Assembly (NCBI GenBank): GCA_036417435.1
Contig: CM070899.1
Coordinates: 67,349,001 to 67,413,000, forward strand
DNA length: 64,000 nt
Source of the DNA: Inia geoffrensis
Lineage: Eukaryota; Chordata; Mammalia; Artiodactyla; Iniidae
Direction: 5' to 3'
Positions 11,818 to 24,685 of the stretch are shown here, one piece after another; position 1 is the first letter of the stretch, and the number at the start of each line of letters is the position of its first letter. A program made the position numbers and the translations under genes. The notes under the pieces are model-generated. The model did no database searches. It saw only the letters and a list, made by a program, of their open reading frames with translations, and was not told the DNA's origin.

Positions 11818-13005
11818 GAAAAATTGGGGCAAAACCAAACAGCCACAATTTATAAAACTGTGAAACATAACCACCTAACATTTGAAACACATGTCATATT
11901 TCATTAAGATGCTGTGCTGCATTCAACTTCAGTCATTGCAGAAAGATGTAGCATCATTTACCTTCTCTGGCTCTAACGGGTTGGCACAAGGCAAGCAAGT
12001 CCTTTGGCACCCATTTTTCCCACCCCCCCACCCCCCCACCCCCTCCCCGTCCCCACATGTCATTTGCAAATGAATTGTATACCTAACATTTGCTTTGTGC
12101 AAGTGAATTTTAAATCCAGGAAACAATACAGTATATTTTAGTATATTATAACAATAAGGTTCAAGTTTAATGAGATTTGGATCTAACGTAGCAATTTGGA
12201 AGTCTCTTCAAGCTTATGAAAATGAGATTCTACTCAAGTTTACAAGCAGGTACAATAACACTTGGGGTGTGACTATATCTAGCATTTGAGAGGCTTTTTT
12301 TTAAAGTACATGTAAAGCATATTGCTTGTGTAATATTCTCTTTTTCTTTCCAGATTTTTATTTTATGACCACTGACACCGGAACAAATGTCCTTCTTTGA
12401 CAGGTACTAGTGTAGCATTTTGGTAATTAGCTTAAAATACAGCTGATTTGTCCCCCTGCTGCTTTCCCCCAAGGCGACAAATGCCTAGAAGTTTGTTTTA
12501 AAGCCATTTAACAAGCAGGAAGAGCCATACCTGTTGCGTCTGATTTCCTCCCCATTAAATCAGGATGAATAATTTAATAAGAACTGCTCATGCATAGACA
12601 CTCCAGTGATTGGTTGAAAGATAAGACTACCAGGCTGCTGGCATTTTTGTTATTTCTGGCTGGTCTTGTCCAGAACCTTGTTTTTCTTCCCCAGAGGCAG
12701 TAAGCCAAATGACCCTGTGACCTCAGACTTTTACCTACGCCCTTAGTGCACTAGGACCTTTTTCCCCTATGACAAAGGCCATTGTTCCTTTTGCAACCAT
12801 GGCAGACACTTTTGGTTGGCTATGTAACTGACTTTCACAGCCCCCATCTTGCTATGGGTTGAAGTAGGCAGATACTTGTATTCCCAGCCTCCCTTGCAGC
12901 CAGGGTGGTCATGTGACCCAGGTCTAAACCATGGAGCATAAGGTAAGGTTGCTGAGGGGATTCTGGAAAATCTCTTCTTCCCTAATTGGGAGCTAGTTTG
13001 ACACT
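11818..13005. other. Unassigned sequence with a C-rich tract
   Basis: A C-rich run lies at about 12019-12054. The stretch 12360-12660 is non-repetitive and contains homeodomain-like ttaatt/taataa motifs and an agataag GATA-like motif. No coding frame of note is present. Confidence 0.4.
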
Positions 13006-13009
13006 GTAA

Positions 13010-13235
13010 GGGCTCTGGAGGCAAACTGTCAGAGGGTGGGTCCCAGATCTACTACTTCTTATCTGTGTGACCCTGATAAAGTTAATTGTACTCTTCTTTG
13101 GTTTTTCCTGTGCTTTGGTTTGGTTTGCTTTGGTTTTTCTCATGTGCTATAGAATTAAAGGAGTTAACGCATAGAAATTACTTAGGCTAGTCCCTGAAGT
13201 ATAGTAAATGTTTAAAAATGTTAGTTATGATTATA
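13010..13235 (+). repeat. MIR SINE, plus strand, interrupted by a T/G-rich stretch
   Basis: The MIR core 'ctactacttcttatctgtgtga' less its last base lies near 13050-13070. The 3' part 'taggctagtccctgaagtat' follows near 13184-13203. A T/G-rich segment of repeated ggtttt/ggtttg units separates them. Confidence 0.65.
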
Positions 13236-16200
13236 ATTAATAAACGATAGAAGGCACACGAAGAACATTTCTGCTAGCTGCCTTTGGAAATGGCTTTGTG
13301 AGGTCACAATGCCCGGCGTTACGGCAGCCATTTTGTGATCCTGAGGGGAAGGTCAAGAGAATTGCAAAGACTCTGACTCAGAGCCCTTGAGTTCTGAAGA
13401 TGCTGACACAAACCTGGAAAGCTTAGCTCAAGGTTTTCTTAAGTAAACAATAGACATTCTCATAGTGGATTTTCTGTTACCATCTACTGAACAATTCCAT
13501 CTCATCCTGTCACTATTTAATCCAGGGTTTAAGCCCTACCATCTCTGCCTCCAGCTGTTCTTCTGGCTTTGTTCACCATGTACTGCTTCCTCCTCCGGTG
13601 GAAATCTTTTAGGAGAGTCCCTCCTGACAGTCTGAGACTGACTTTCTTGAATCCTCTCTGGGAGCTCTCTTAAATTGACTGTGGGCTTGATAACAGCCTC
13701 CTGTGAGGGAATTAGGGTTTAATTGGGGAGGGGGAGTTATTAACCCATTACTCTACTTCATCTGAGCAAGAGAGAGCTGTAAAACACACGGGGCCCCCCT
13801 GGCTCCTGTGGGGCTGGCCACTGCATGCAAACATCTTAATACGTTGCGGGGGTCCCAATCTGGCAACTCACAGGCTGTGTCTGAGGTGGCCTAGGGGTCT
13901 CTGCAACCTTTAGGCACCATGGCATGTAGGCTCTGATGGGAATCCAAGACCACCACATGTGTGGACATGGAGGGGAGAACTGAGCGGCCTCTGAATCTCA
14001 CATGGTGCTTCCTTGCCAAGATCACTATAAAGCTGCCCCACCTCTTCTCCCTCAGTGCGGTTATGTTTCTTCTGGCAAAGATTGTTCTCCACGCTTCCTT
14101 GTTTTCCAGACCACTCCTGGGAGGACTGTTACGAAAGACACTGAAGGCAATGAAATTGTAGAATGACAGAGGAAGGAAGAAATACGGAAGTAGAGGCTCT
14201 GGGACTCACTCTTCTCTAGATAATCAGTTTCTTGCTGGGTGCCTTATATCTCTGTTTCTATATCCAACTTTGATGATAAGCCCCTAAGGACTTCTTTCAG
14301 TGTGTACATCGCTGAACCTACTGCAAAATCACAGTTAAAGCAAGGATAATGAAAAGTGGGTCACTTCGTAGCCCACCTGCATTCTGGAATTAAATCCAGC
14401 TCAGGTCAGGAACAAGCCGTAAGACTCAGTTTCCGTCACCTATCGTGGGGCCTCAGTGAAATTATTTTCAATATTTCCAGTGCATTTATAGGTGATTTTT
14501 CTATCACATAAAAGTCAGAATGAGAAGGAAGTTTCTCTGGGGAAATTTAGAAGAAAGAAAAGCACATTCATCTATTGCTGGAATCTGTTTTCATTTTTTA
14601 AGCATATGGGGGTATTTGTTTTTTAGCTAAACCCACAAGGTGTTATGTGTAAGGATCAACACATTGCCGTGGTCTACATTCTTAGAAGATACTGGACCTT
14701 CCGGAAGCCAACATAAATGATTTAGGTTATTAAGGTATGAGTTGATGAATTGCCCCAGTGCTTCAGCACCCTGTGTTCTGCTAACTCCCAGGATGTGCTT
14801 ACTTGAGGGAATAGTTTGATGCAATGTACAAGTAACAGACATACTGCCATGCACATCTTGGGATGACCCAGAGTTGGACAGGGACCTGGGTCTGTAGAAC
14901 TGCCAGACACGGAGGAAGCTCCTTCATGGAGCTTGCCTAAGCCCCCTCTCCAGCTAAACAAGCCATTTCCCCCCCACCCCCAGTGCTTCCTGAGTCCTTA
15001 ATCCTTTTACTGAGAAGCCAGAAAAAGAGGTCAGTGCAAATGGGTGTTGAAAAGAAAAACCCTGGGTCTCTTTTAAACAAGAAAAGCAGAGCATTTCTGA
15101 ATTCTGGCTCCGACACAGAAAAACCCTCTCTCTAAGTCCCTGTTCATGATGACTGCCTGCGGACTTGCTGGAAAGTATTCTTGCTGATATTAATTGCCGT
15201 GATCATGTACCCCGGGGAAGCACTTTGAAAGTACTCAGAGCCGGTTTTTTGGAAACAAGTAGGCCAAGCAGTCTACTATGCATTGAGTTCAATGAGAGGA
15301 AAAAAAAAAAAAATCTATATATCTATCTGAAGGCTTTAAGATCTATAGTCCTAGGTGTGTGCCTAGCACTATGCCAAGCCCCCTAGGAATCTAGAAGATT
15401 CAGAAGACAGGTTTCTTATCTTCCAAGAACTTAGACACAGGAAGTGAGAAACGATCATCCCATAGTTAAACAACTGATAGTTAAACAGTTAAGTGCTCAA
15501 CTGTGTGGTAATAGGTAGAGCTGTGCCAGGTGGCCATGGGAGAGCCCTGCGCCTGAAGCTGTAAAGGAACACTTTGTGGAGAAGCCACCAACCCAGTGGC
15601 TGGTGCCATGTCAGGAAGATGAAGTTAGAAAGGACTGAGATGGGGCAACTTGTTTTTATACACAAAGGGTATCTGTGTGGGTCAGGAATGCAATCAGACA
15701 ACTTATATTGGTCTGACTCAAACTTTGTACTTAGTTCAAGGTCTGATTTATAGCTTCAAACACTTTTACCTATAAACACAAAGACACTGCAAAATGATTT
15801 GAGTCTTTAAACAGTTGAGAGCTGGTTTTACTATGGCATGTGGCTACGTAAGAACTGTTTGATGGCTCTTTTTTACTACAAAGATGACAAGTCAGGACTA
15901 TAAGTTTCCAGGAAACGGACATTCACGGCTTTAGTCACCTCCTTGCTAGAAAGACAATAGGAGGAGGAACTGAATTCATTCCATCCATGTATATCACTTT
16001 GCCTGGATTCCCAAAGTAATGAATGAGTTTTTAAACAGCAGTTGCTGAATTCTTTGCTTTGTCCTGACCTGCAGACTATTTAAGAAGGAAATCAAGCCAG
16101 GGAAGTATTTAGGGGGAAGAGTGCCTGCAATTTACTTTGAAATGCATCAAAAACTAAAATGGATTATTGGGTTGGATAGAGGGATGGATAGATATGTAGA

Positions 16201-16632
16201 CATGTCATAAGGCAAGTATAGTGAAATATTAATGGAAGAAATCTAGGTGGTAGGCATAAGCACGTTCATGTAAAATTTTTTTAATTTTCAACCTAATTTT
16301 TAAACAGTTTATAATAATATTGTGGTAAAAAACTGAGTCAAGGTTTGGCTTTGCTTTTTAAATTTTCTTGCCCTTTCTTCTAATAGTTAAAGATCATTAT
16401 CTGAAAGGACACAGAAAGAAAATAGCTTGGACTAAGTCCTAGACATAATGAAAAGTAAGAATTGTATATGTGATTTTATTAAGGAACCCTCAAATCTATC
16501 TATAGAAGCCAAGTATTGATGCCAGAAATTCTACCATTACAAACATGGTCTTCTGGGTTTAGGGATTGTTCTATATAAACCTCCTGGGGTGCTAGGAGGA
16601 CTACCAGATTAAACTCTATTAGTTATTAACAT
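13236..16632. other. Unassigned sequence (3.4 kb)
   Basis: I recognise no gene, RNA or dispersed repeat. A run of about 15 A lies at 15299-15313. Short ORFs of 60-80 codons occur on both strands without known domains. Confidence 0.4.
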
Positions 16633-16647
16633 TCAACTGCAAATCTT

Positions 16648-16857
16648 TTTTTTTTTTTTTTTTGCCGTACGCGGGCCTCTCACTGCTGTGGCCTCTCCCG
16701 TTGCGGAGCACAGGCTCCGGACACGCAGGCTCAGCGGCCATGGCTCACGGGCCCAGCCGCTCCACGGCATGTGGGATCTTCCCGGACCGGGGCACGAACC
16801 CGTGGTCCCCTGCATCGGCAGGCGGACTCTCAACCACTGCGCCACCAGGGAAGCCCC
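16648..16857 (-). mobile_element. Young short-form CHR SINE, minus strand
   Basis: A T tract leads into 'ccgtacgcgggcctctcact' and the copy ends with 'ccaccagggaagccc'. It is flanked by a perfect 15-bp target-site duplication, tcaactgcaaatctt, at 16633-16647 and 16858-16872. The A tail and intact duplication mark it as one of the younger insertions in the window. Confidence 0.97.
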
Positions 16858-16872
16858 TCAACTGCAAATCTT

Positions 16873-17309
16873 AAGTGACCACTTCCAAATAATATGCAGC
16901 TAAAAATGTTGGGATAAGGGAGAGAGAAAAGAAAACATATGCACTGAAGTAGGACATGAGTGCAAGATGCTGAAAATATATCTGCAGAGGCATTAAAGAT
17001 CAATTTCACCTTCTTACAAGGTTACCCTGGGCCAACCCAAATCTGATACTAGTGTTTGCTGCTCTTGAATTCTATATAAAAATATCCTGAAACTCCAATG
17101 GAAGTATCCCATGGCAATTTAAAAAGGCTTATAAACTGCCCTTCTATAGCTCTTGCTACCTGACACCAAGGACTCAAGTCTAAATCTCAGCCCCACTGGG
17201 GACACTTGGTACAGTGGACTGTTCATCTATGGTTGGGCTTAAATTTTGACTTATCTTTCCTCCATAGAGGAGGATGATTTCTTTTGTATATTTATCTATT
17301 TTTCTATCA
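16873..17309. other. Unassigned sequence
   Basis: Nothing was recognised here. Confidence 0.4.
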
Positions 17310-17770
17310 TCAGATACATTTTCTTAGCCTGGTTTCTTTAGAAAGCAGAGCCTGAGGCAAGGGTTCACATGCTACTATATTATTAGGGAGGGTACACCAA
17401 GGATCAGGAGTGAAGGACAAGGGAAGTAAGGCAGAAAAGGAGATAGAACCCATACAAGGAAGTACACAGTATACAAGTACACAGACCAGCTGTGTACTGA
17501 GCTGACGACCACTGAGCACAACTGATTGTTTGATATCACAGGACCATCTTCCATGGAGCCATGTAAACAATGTCTCAGCAATGTACCTCTAGGGAAGAGT
17601 AGGGGAAGAATTTATCCCCTGCTCTCACAGTCCATTGGTCAAAAGTTTAACTCCATAGGGTTAATTCTCCTGCACACCCAGGTGTACAAGTGTGAGGGTT
17701 GCTGTGAATTTCCATGTCTATGTCTTGGTATCAAAGAAGTCCCAGAGTAACAGGCAAATGGTGTACAGCG
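17310..17770 (-). mobile_element. LTR-like end of the minus-strand ERV-L remnant
   Basis: Read on the minus strand, the segment follows the dUTPase-like region with no env between. It ends with 'caggctctgctttctaaaga' and 'ccaggctaag', the style of an ERV LTR terminus. I infer a 3' LTR from position and end sequence. I could not match it to a named LTR. Confidence 0.55.
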
Positions 17771-17989
17771 TGCACGTGAGGAAAAGTGTTGTCAGGTTGT
17801 GCCTTTGTGACACTGCTTGACAGCTGGAGCCGAGGGATCTAAAGTGGTGGATAAGAACGGTCTAGTACAGCCCACCCCTGTACCAAGCAGCCTGCTGTGC
17901 CCTCTGTCATCTGGCTCACTTAGTTTACTCTGGAACCTCTGTTTTCCTAAGAGCAAGATGCTCTCACTTTTTTTCCCTGAAGGGGAGGT

Positions 17990-18490
17990 CTAAATCTAAT
18001 CAGTCATAGAATTTCCCTCAAGGTGGTGGCAGTTGAAATTTTCAAAATGCTCTGAAGCAAGAGGGTTAATGATATAAGATGTAGTACTACAGTTGCAGCT
18101 GGTCCTAAGGCTATAATTGACATTCACCATCCCCCTCTTCCACCTCCCGTTTTGGATTTCTATCACATTGGCCAGCACTTTGCCACTGATCTGCATTGCT
18201 TGCCTAGTAGCATAATCAAGATCTACACTCCCAAGGGATCTGAGGTCTTTATTGCTTTGCCCTTGGGCTGTGATTGCTGTCATTACCCATTTTCTATGGA
18301 TGCAACAAAATACATCTTCATGAATCCTGTGGGTTTCAGAAGTACTCTTCCCTGTTCACACTGCACAGAACAACCACAGCTCCTCTTCCTTTGCCTGCTG
18401 ACCAACCAGCATAAGGAGCCCAAAGTGAGCCAGTTGTAGCTGCCGTTCAAGTTCAAGGGAAACCTCTGAATACCAGGGCCTCTAAACTCA
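17990..18490 (-). pseudogene. ERV-L-like dUTPase region remnant
   Basis: On the minus strand, downstream of integrase, a segment near 18385-18440 encodes a 'HFGLL'-type motif and a 'QQAK' stretch. These correspond to the dUTPase-like domain that follows integrase in class III ERVs. The copy at 52.4 kb shows the same order more clearly. Stops and frameshifts are frequent and there is no functional product. Confidence 0.6.
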
Positions 18491-19400
18491 GACAATTCTG
18501 TTTGTGGGAACGTAAAATAGATTCACTAAGAAGGTTTCTGGAACTGATAAGACAGGCCATGCCTCCTTCCCAGACCCATGTGTTCTAACTACTGGGAACA
18601 TAACACCATATATTGGCTGCTGGTTCAACACATATATTATATGCCCAGAGGAAAGGGCTCCAACTTTGCAGGGTGTTTTCCCCAAGGTGACAACTTAGCT
18701 GAGACTTTACTAGCCTATTCCACCATTCTATGAGACTGGCTGCCTCTGGATGACAGGGTACATGGTAGACCCTGTAGTTAGGTGCCTATTGTCACACCTC
18801 TTTTGCTGTTGCTGTAAAATGGGTCTCTTGGTCTTATGCAATGTTGTAAGGGCTACTACATTAATATATCAGGCATTCTGAAAGGCGTCAGATGGTTATA
18901 TTGGTGGAGGCACTATGGGAAGGGAAAACAAACCCATATGCAGAGTAGGTATCAGCCCTGAAGTGCTGCCCATCAGGGTAGAAGGGACCAATATGATTGC
19001 CCTGCCATGACGTAGCCAGCTGCCTCACTGAAGAATGGTGTCATAGCAAGGAATCAACACTGGTCTCTGCTTCTGCCAAGAAGCCTTGAGCAGCCTTGGT
19101 AAGGGGGAGCCCATACTTTGGGCCCATGCATAGGCTCCTTGCTACCTTGGCCACACTGTTTACAGGATCACCGCTCAAGCACTGGGTAGCTGACGAGAGA
19201 CACTGGCTTATATCCACAGGATAAATCAGCGGTCCTCCTGGTTATTGAAATCCTCCTCTGTGGTGGATACTCTTTGGTGATCATTAATATGAGACACAAA
19301 GATCTGCACACTTTGTACCCAGTCACATAGGTCAAGCTATGTGTCTCTTCTCCACACCTCCTTGCTCCATCTGATGGGACCATCCTCCAAGAACGTGCAT
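18490..19400 (-). pseudogene. ERV-L-like pol remnant: RNase H end and integrase
   Basis: Minus-strand translations in several broken frames match retroviral pol. The RNase H C-terminal part lies at about 19170-19400. Integrase core pieces lie at about 18890-19100. The integrase C-terminal part lies at 18488-18685, where the fragment YVLNQQPIYG is readable. It is an old, inactive endogenous copy with many stops. It belongs to the same broad family as the plus-strand pol at 50.5-52.8 kb. Confidence 0.8.
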
Positions 19401-19489
19401 AAACTGCACCTCAAAGATTGTATGTTGTGTTGGGATGGGAGAGAAAGACAGAAGAATTTCTCCACCGTTGGTGGAGAACTCCCATTTCC

Positions 19490-19570
19490 CACTGGTCAAA
19501 GGTATGACCCATGGGATTGTTAACTCTCTTGCACTTCTAGGTTGTTGCTCATGCATGGGCACCTGGGGGG
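19490..19570 (-). repeat. Segment similar to the 17.6 kb LTR-like region
   Basis: The plus-strand text around 'ctggtcaaaggtatgaccca' (19492) resembles 'ttggtcaaaagtttaactcc' (17635). The match extends over about 60 bp, including a 'tctc.tgcac' block and a final 'aggt'. It may be a second LTR piece or chance similarity. Confidence 0.4.
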
Positions 19571-19699
19571 TGGGGGTCCCATACCTTTGTGTCAACAGGG
19601 AAGAACCAGGAAGGTGAACAGCTTACAGTGCAGTCATGAGGGTAGACAGTGTCAGGGGGCAGCTGTGTGAAGCCCATTGGAGTCCATGCAGAGCTGGCT

Positions 19700-21290
19700 A
19701 CTTCTGAAGCAGGTGGAACAAGCAGGTGAGGCTGAGAATAACTGAAGTAGAACATAACGTGTTTGATACACCCCTCAAGAAGCACATTTCCAAAGAAGTG
19801 TGACCCAACTGTTTCCAGGCTATAGGAATCAATGAACCAATTTTGTCCTTAATATGGAATTTTACTAGCTTGTGTAGGACTCCATCTGCATTACTCCCTC
19901 TCCACAGCCCCTCACCCTGTAGGTGTTCTTGGGAATCTGGGGAATGTCTCAGATGTGTTTGAGATTCCGTTGGGCAGTGCTCACTGTGACGACCACACCT
20001 CTGTTTGCATCCGGTCCCAACTTTGGCAGCCACTGCCGCTGCAGTCTAACAGCCCTGCCAATGCCGATGCTCTGCTTGGGGGGCAGGGTATTGCCAAGTG
20101 CCCTGGCCACACAGAAGAGAGATGGTGTTCTTCCTTGGGTTAAGCTCTGTTGGGGGAGAGGCCTCACGCTGCAATGGAGTTGTCTGGGCTCTGTGGTGTT
20201 ACACTTTAGTGACACTGCTTTTCCAGTTTTGTTTATTCTTCTCTCTAGGGCTAGCATACAACACTGAGATAACTGGGCCAGGGTGGCTTCAAATAATGGC
20301 CTCTGTGCTCAACCAAGACTCATTACTCTTCGATCCTTAAGTTCTCTTGCTAAGTCCAGCTTGCTGTGGCAGAATTTTTCTTCCCCTAAGGAGAAGTTTT
20401 CTCCCAGGGACCGTACAGCTCTTGCACTTTAGTATTTGATACATCTTTCTCTTCCAAATCCCTTTCCTCCAGTTTGCTAAAGGACTCAGTTCAAATTCTT
20501 TGCCTAGAAGGTTCCTAGAAGATTCTTGTAAACCAGGACTACTGAGGGCTGGGAGATACTATTTGCCCAATTCCTCTCTCTAGTCATATCTGACCCTTAG
20601 CTCTTGCCCATCCCTTAGGGCTCCCTAATCCTTAGGAAAGGAGAACAGAGCAAACATCTCCTACACACACACTATCAGGTTAGTGATTTAAAGGTTTAAG
20701 TTGGAAGCTGTTAAAGAAAAACTCCTATTAAATATTTACAAAGCTTGTACCTGCATAGCGTCCTCTGCCACCATGCTCCCTTTGCTGATCACTTCCTTGT
20801 TGGTTTTTGGTACCCCTTGAGTTAAAATATTTGAGCTCTTCTGCAATACACAGAGACCACAAAGCCTGATAAAAGCCTCAGGGGAGCAGAGAAGTGTTTA
20901 CAGGAAAACGTGCAGTGGACATCCTCCATGCCGGGGCTCCAGTCATCACCCACTATCGCCACCTGTCAGGAACTGGAAATCTGGAGGATTCCAGATCAAG
21001 GGAAAGTCCATCATCCCCTGTAAAGTTATCAGGATCCCAGACCCTGTCTTCTCAGACTTTGGGTGGGAACATCCCCCTTTACGTTTCCATTGTTCCTTGG
21101 ACAAAGGAAGTGGCCTTGTATGCCAGCCACGATTCAAGTTAGTCAATTCAAACCTGGCTGACACAGTGTTGATGGTGCAGGTAGGCACACCCTGGACTAG
21201 CTGTCTTCAGCTGAAACACTCATATAAATAATCACTTCAAAATTTGTGGACAGGTCAGGTCCTGAGACATATTCCAAGATGCTGCTAATG
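19700..21290. other. Unassigned, possibly further ERV remnant
   Basis: The stretch lies upstream of the minus-strand pol and could hold decayed ERV internal sequence. I cannot match its ORFs (up to 114 codons at 19923-20267) to gag, protease or reverse transcriptase. Confidence 0.3.
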
Positions 21291-21299
21291 TTTTACTGG

Positions 21300-21412
21300 G
21301 CTGTCACTTTGTGGTGGCTTCTTAAGTGCAGGAATCTTGTTGTCATCTTCCTTTGGACAGCATCAGGCACACAGTTGGTGTATGCTTATTAAATAACTGG
21401 ATGAAAGAATTA
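21300..21412 (+). repeat. L2 3'-end relic
   Basis: The segment has 'taagtgcaggaatcttgttg' followed by 'caggcacacagttggtgtat' and an 'aataactggatgaa' end. This is the order of the L2 3' terminus. Confidence 0.65.
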
Positions 21413-21612
21413 AACGTAGAAATAATTACTTGAAGTAATGCCATGGGCTGGGGAGCTGTACTTTTTTTGATGATAGAGCAATTTTCATTGTAAGAAACTT
21501 TGAAAGAGAATCAATATATAACCATTTGAATATTTGTCTAGACATTGATAAACATGGACTAACGCAGCATCAGAATTCCAATGTGCAAGAATATATAAAG
21601 AGTAGAGCTCTG

Positions 21613-21930
21613 GGGCTTCCCTGGTGGCGCAGTGGTTGAGAATCTGCCTGCCAATGCAGGGGACACGGGTTCGAGCCCTGGTCTGGGAGGATCCCACATG
21701 CCGTGGAGCAACTAGGCCCGTGTGCCACAACTACTGAGCCTGCGCTCTAGAGCCCGTGCTCCACAACAAGAGAAGCCACGCAATGAGAGGCCCGCGCACC
21801 GCAGTGAACAGTAGCCCCCACTCGCCGCAACTAGAGAAAGCCTGCGCACAGGAGAGAAGACCGGATGCAACCAAAAATAAACATATTAAATAAATTAACA
21901 ACAACAACAAAAGTGAGACTTTAAAAAAAA
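21613..21930 (+). mobile_element. CHR-type SINE, long form, plus strand
   Basis: The head 'gggcttccctggtggcgcag' is followed by a box B-like 'gggttcgagcc'. The 3' part contains (aac)n and a terminal A run. A perfect 16-bp target-site duplication, aaagagtagagctctg, is at 21597-21612 and 21931-21946. Confidence 0.97.
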
Positions 21931-21984
21931 AAAGAGTAGAGCTCTGTCTTACTTGCTATTTCACATATACATACTCGTGCTTTA

Positions 21985-22125
21985 ATAAGTTAGAACGTTA
22001 GGGCTGGAAGAGATCCATCAAATTTAAAAACTAAAGTCTGAAGAAATGAAGTGACTTACCCAAGGTCACACATTAGTTAGTAGCAGATTCTGGACTAGGA
22101 CCCAGATGTCCTAACTCCCATTAGA
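21985..22125 (-). repeat. MIR-like fragment, minus strand
   Basis: The sequence 'aagtgacttacccaaggtca' less its flanks, then 'cacattagttagtagcagat', matches the reverse of the MIR core. Confidence 0.7.
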
Positions 22126-22476
22126 CGTTTTTCCCCTCTATTCCCTGCTCAGTTATCATGCCCTCTCCTTAGCTGTACTTTTGCCACCGTGTCACATGAA
22201 CATCTCCCCCTTTAATTTTGAAGTCCCCTGTTCCAGAGGTGAGCCAGTCCCTCTCTTCGAAAAAGGCTGCTGAAAGCAGTAATTATACCACCAGATTTTA
22301 GTCATTCTCTTTCTTAATGACATCTCTGATTAATTGGTGGAAACACTGCTGTCTGAAATATCTCCAAGTCAGCAGCACCTCCTCATTTCACTAGCTATGC
22401 TAATTTAAGGGAGAAAATATTGTAGAAACAATTTGGTTAGAAATACCATGATTTTCTCTTCTTTGCCTCTTACCCG

Positions 22477-22590
22477 CTTGTCTATCTCTCTGTGTCTTTG
22501 TCTCTGTCTTTCTCTGTCTCTGTCTCTCTCTCTCTCTCACACACACGCACACACACACACACACACACACACGCACGCACATATACACAG
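22477..22590 (+). repeat. CT/CA compound microsatellite
   Basis: A CT-rich run (about 22477-22538) passes directly into a CA run with cgca interruptions (about 22539-22580). The low-complexity ORFs on both strands are artefacts. Confidence 0.95.
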
Positions 22591-23320
22591 ATTATTTCCT
22601 GTACCCAAAGGGCTGCAAACTAGTTATCTAGTTTGTTCACCTTAGACATGATCACACCTGTACAGCCCAGATGTAAGCAAATCTGACTGTTTATACAGAG
22701 GACTCCTCCCTCGGGAATGCCCTTCAGTAATTCTTGCTAAGTGTGAACCCTGTAGGAGTACACACCACACACAGGCATACTGTGGGCAGCACAAGAGACC
22801 AGAGGACCCCCACTGCCCTTGGAGGCCCATAAAAGGCAGTGCAGATGGAGAAGGGTACAAAGTTACCCACAGCTCCATTTCCTATATGCATGATGCTGGG
22901 CTCTTTATTAAGGACCTTTTCCTGGGACACATGCTCCAATAGTCATTCCCTTCTAAATAGACACACCTGAGGTGTGGCAGAGATCTTGTACCTGGTGCAA
23001 GATTTTCTGGATTTAGCATACCACCTCGTCAGCAGGAAGTCCTTCCTATCCTAACCCTCATGGCAAAGGCCATTCCTATCACTTCTCGTTGACCACTGCA
23101 AAGATATAGAACAACAAGTGACCCCCTCTGTGTCACTCTTGACTCTTAGTTCTCTCCAGGCTTAATCACCATCCCATGAGAGGCACATCTAGCCTCTTAC
23201 TGGATGCTGGCAGATTGCTGTGAAATCCATCAAACAGATTTTTACTGAGAGTGTCCTATGTGCTGAGCTCTTAGTATACAAACCCTGAACATGAAACTTC
23301 TGATAAAGTGAGAAAGATGA
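22591..23320. other. Unassigned sequence
   Basis: No gene or clear repeat was seen. Confidence 0.4.
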
Positions 23321-23324
23321 TATT

Positions 23325-23500
23325 ATTAATGATAACGGTGATAATGATTAGTATATGCCAGGTCCTTTACTAACTTACTACATCTTCCCTATGAAGTGTT
23401 ATTACCTCTAATCTTTATGCATGAGGAAGCCAAGCATCAGGTAGGTTAAGTGACTTGCCCAACGTCACATAGCTAATTGGTGAAAAAGCCAAACAGCCTT
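23325..23500 (-). repeat. MIR SINE, minus strand
   Basis: The order is 'ttagtatatgccaggtcctt', 'tgaggaagccaagcatcagg', then 'ttaagtgacttgcccaacgt'. This is the reverse-complement MIR order. Confidence 0.8.
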
Positions 23501-24685
23501 TCTCCAAAGTCCATGGTGCAACCACCGTGAAAATGTAGACAATTTCAGTAGAAGGTAGCAAAAACTATAAAGGAGTTCGTATACGATACCTGGGGAGCAC
23601 AGAGGAGTCACCTAACTTGGCCTGAGGAATTACAGAAGACTTCCTGGAGGAGATGTTCCCTCAGCGGCCTCTGACCCCCAATCCCTAGTCCAGAGGCAGG
23701 GTTACTAATGCAGTCACAAAGGGTGGTCACCTCCTCCACCTCTATGGAGGCCTGTCCAGCCTCCAGTCCCTTTTCCTCCTCCATATCTTGGCTGGATGTG
23801 ATTGGCCCAAACTGTTGTTCCTAGTCCCACACTCTTATTCAGAGGGAGTTTATCCTTCTTATGCTTCTGCACCTCCCCCCAGCTCCAACTCTGTTGCTCA
23901 ATGCCTTACAGTCTAAAGCAAGTAAGAGAATTGGATGCTGCCCCCCTTTCACCATTAAGTGAACCCTGGTGGCAGGCGAGGAGAATTAATGCATTGAATC
24001 CGAATATATCTGGGATGGAGTGACTCCATAACAAACTCATTGTGTCATACTTGAACAATATAAGGATTCTTTCCTTCTCTCCGAGATCCCACAGCTGCAA
24101 CATTTTTGTGCTGCTTTGCAGACTCTTATCAGAGCTTTAATGAAGTATAGTTGGTTTGAAGTAAAGTCTGTCGGTTCTCATGAAAAGAATTATATTTTGT
24201 TCTTGAACTGCATATTCAGCTTTAAACCAGGACTCAGGGCTCATTACTCAGAAAACAGTAATCGATTTTTATCCCCAAATATTAATTGTGCTGCTGTATT
24301 TTCCCCTGATAGGAGGATGAGCTCATTATCGAGAAGGGTTTGCCCATAGGAAACGATTACAATGATCTAGAAACTGGTTGCACAAAGAGTTTGAAAGGGC
24401 CAGACACTGCTATGCTGAAGGGATCTTTGGCTGGGAAAAAGGAAACTAATTACCACACATAATCCTAGTGACATTCCAAGGCAAACCAGTATGGCCATTG
24501 GGATGTTTGCAACATTTGTAAAAGGCTCTGGTTGCACTTTTTTGTAGCAATAATCACTGATTATGAACACAGAGCTGGGGAGTAACACAAGGGCATTTTA
24601 GTCCATCTTCTAATCTTCGATTAAGCCTATGCGTCAGATGAGCAAGACTATCTCTCAGTTTAAAGATTGCCGAGAGCTTTAATCT
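23501..24685. other. Unassigned sequence
   Basis: No repeat was recognised. The stretch 24110-24370 is non-repetitive and rich in taat/atta motifs. It is a possible conserved non-coding element, but this cannot be tested without comparison. Confidence 0.35.

Noticed and set aside
12820..13400. Sequence around 'cccagcctcccttgcagcca' and 'agccattttgtgatcctga' that resembles the two halves of an old repeat split by a MIR.
   Set aside because: The resemblance is from memory and too weak to name a family or prove that the halves belong together.
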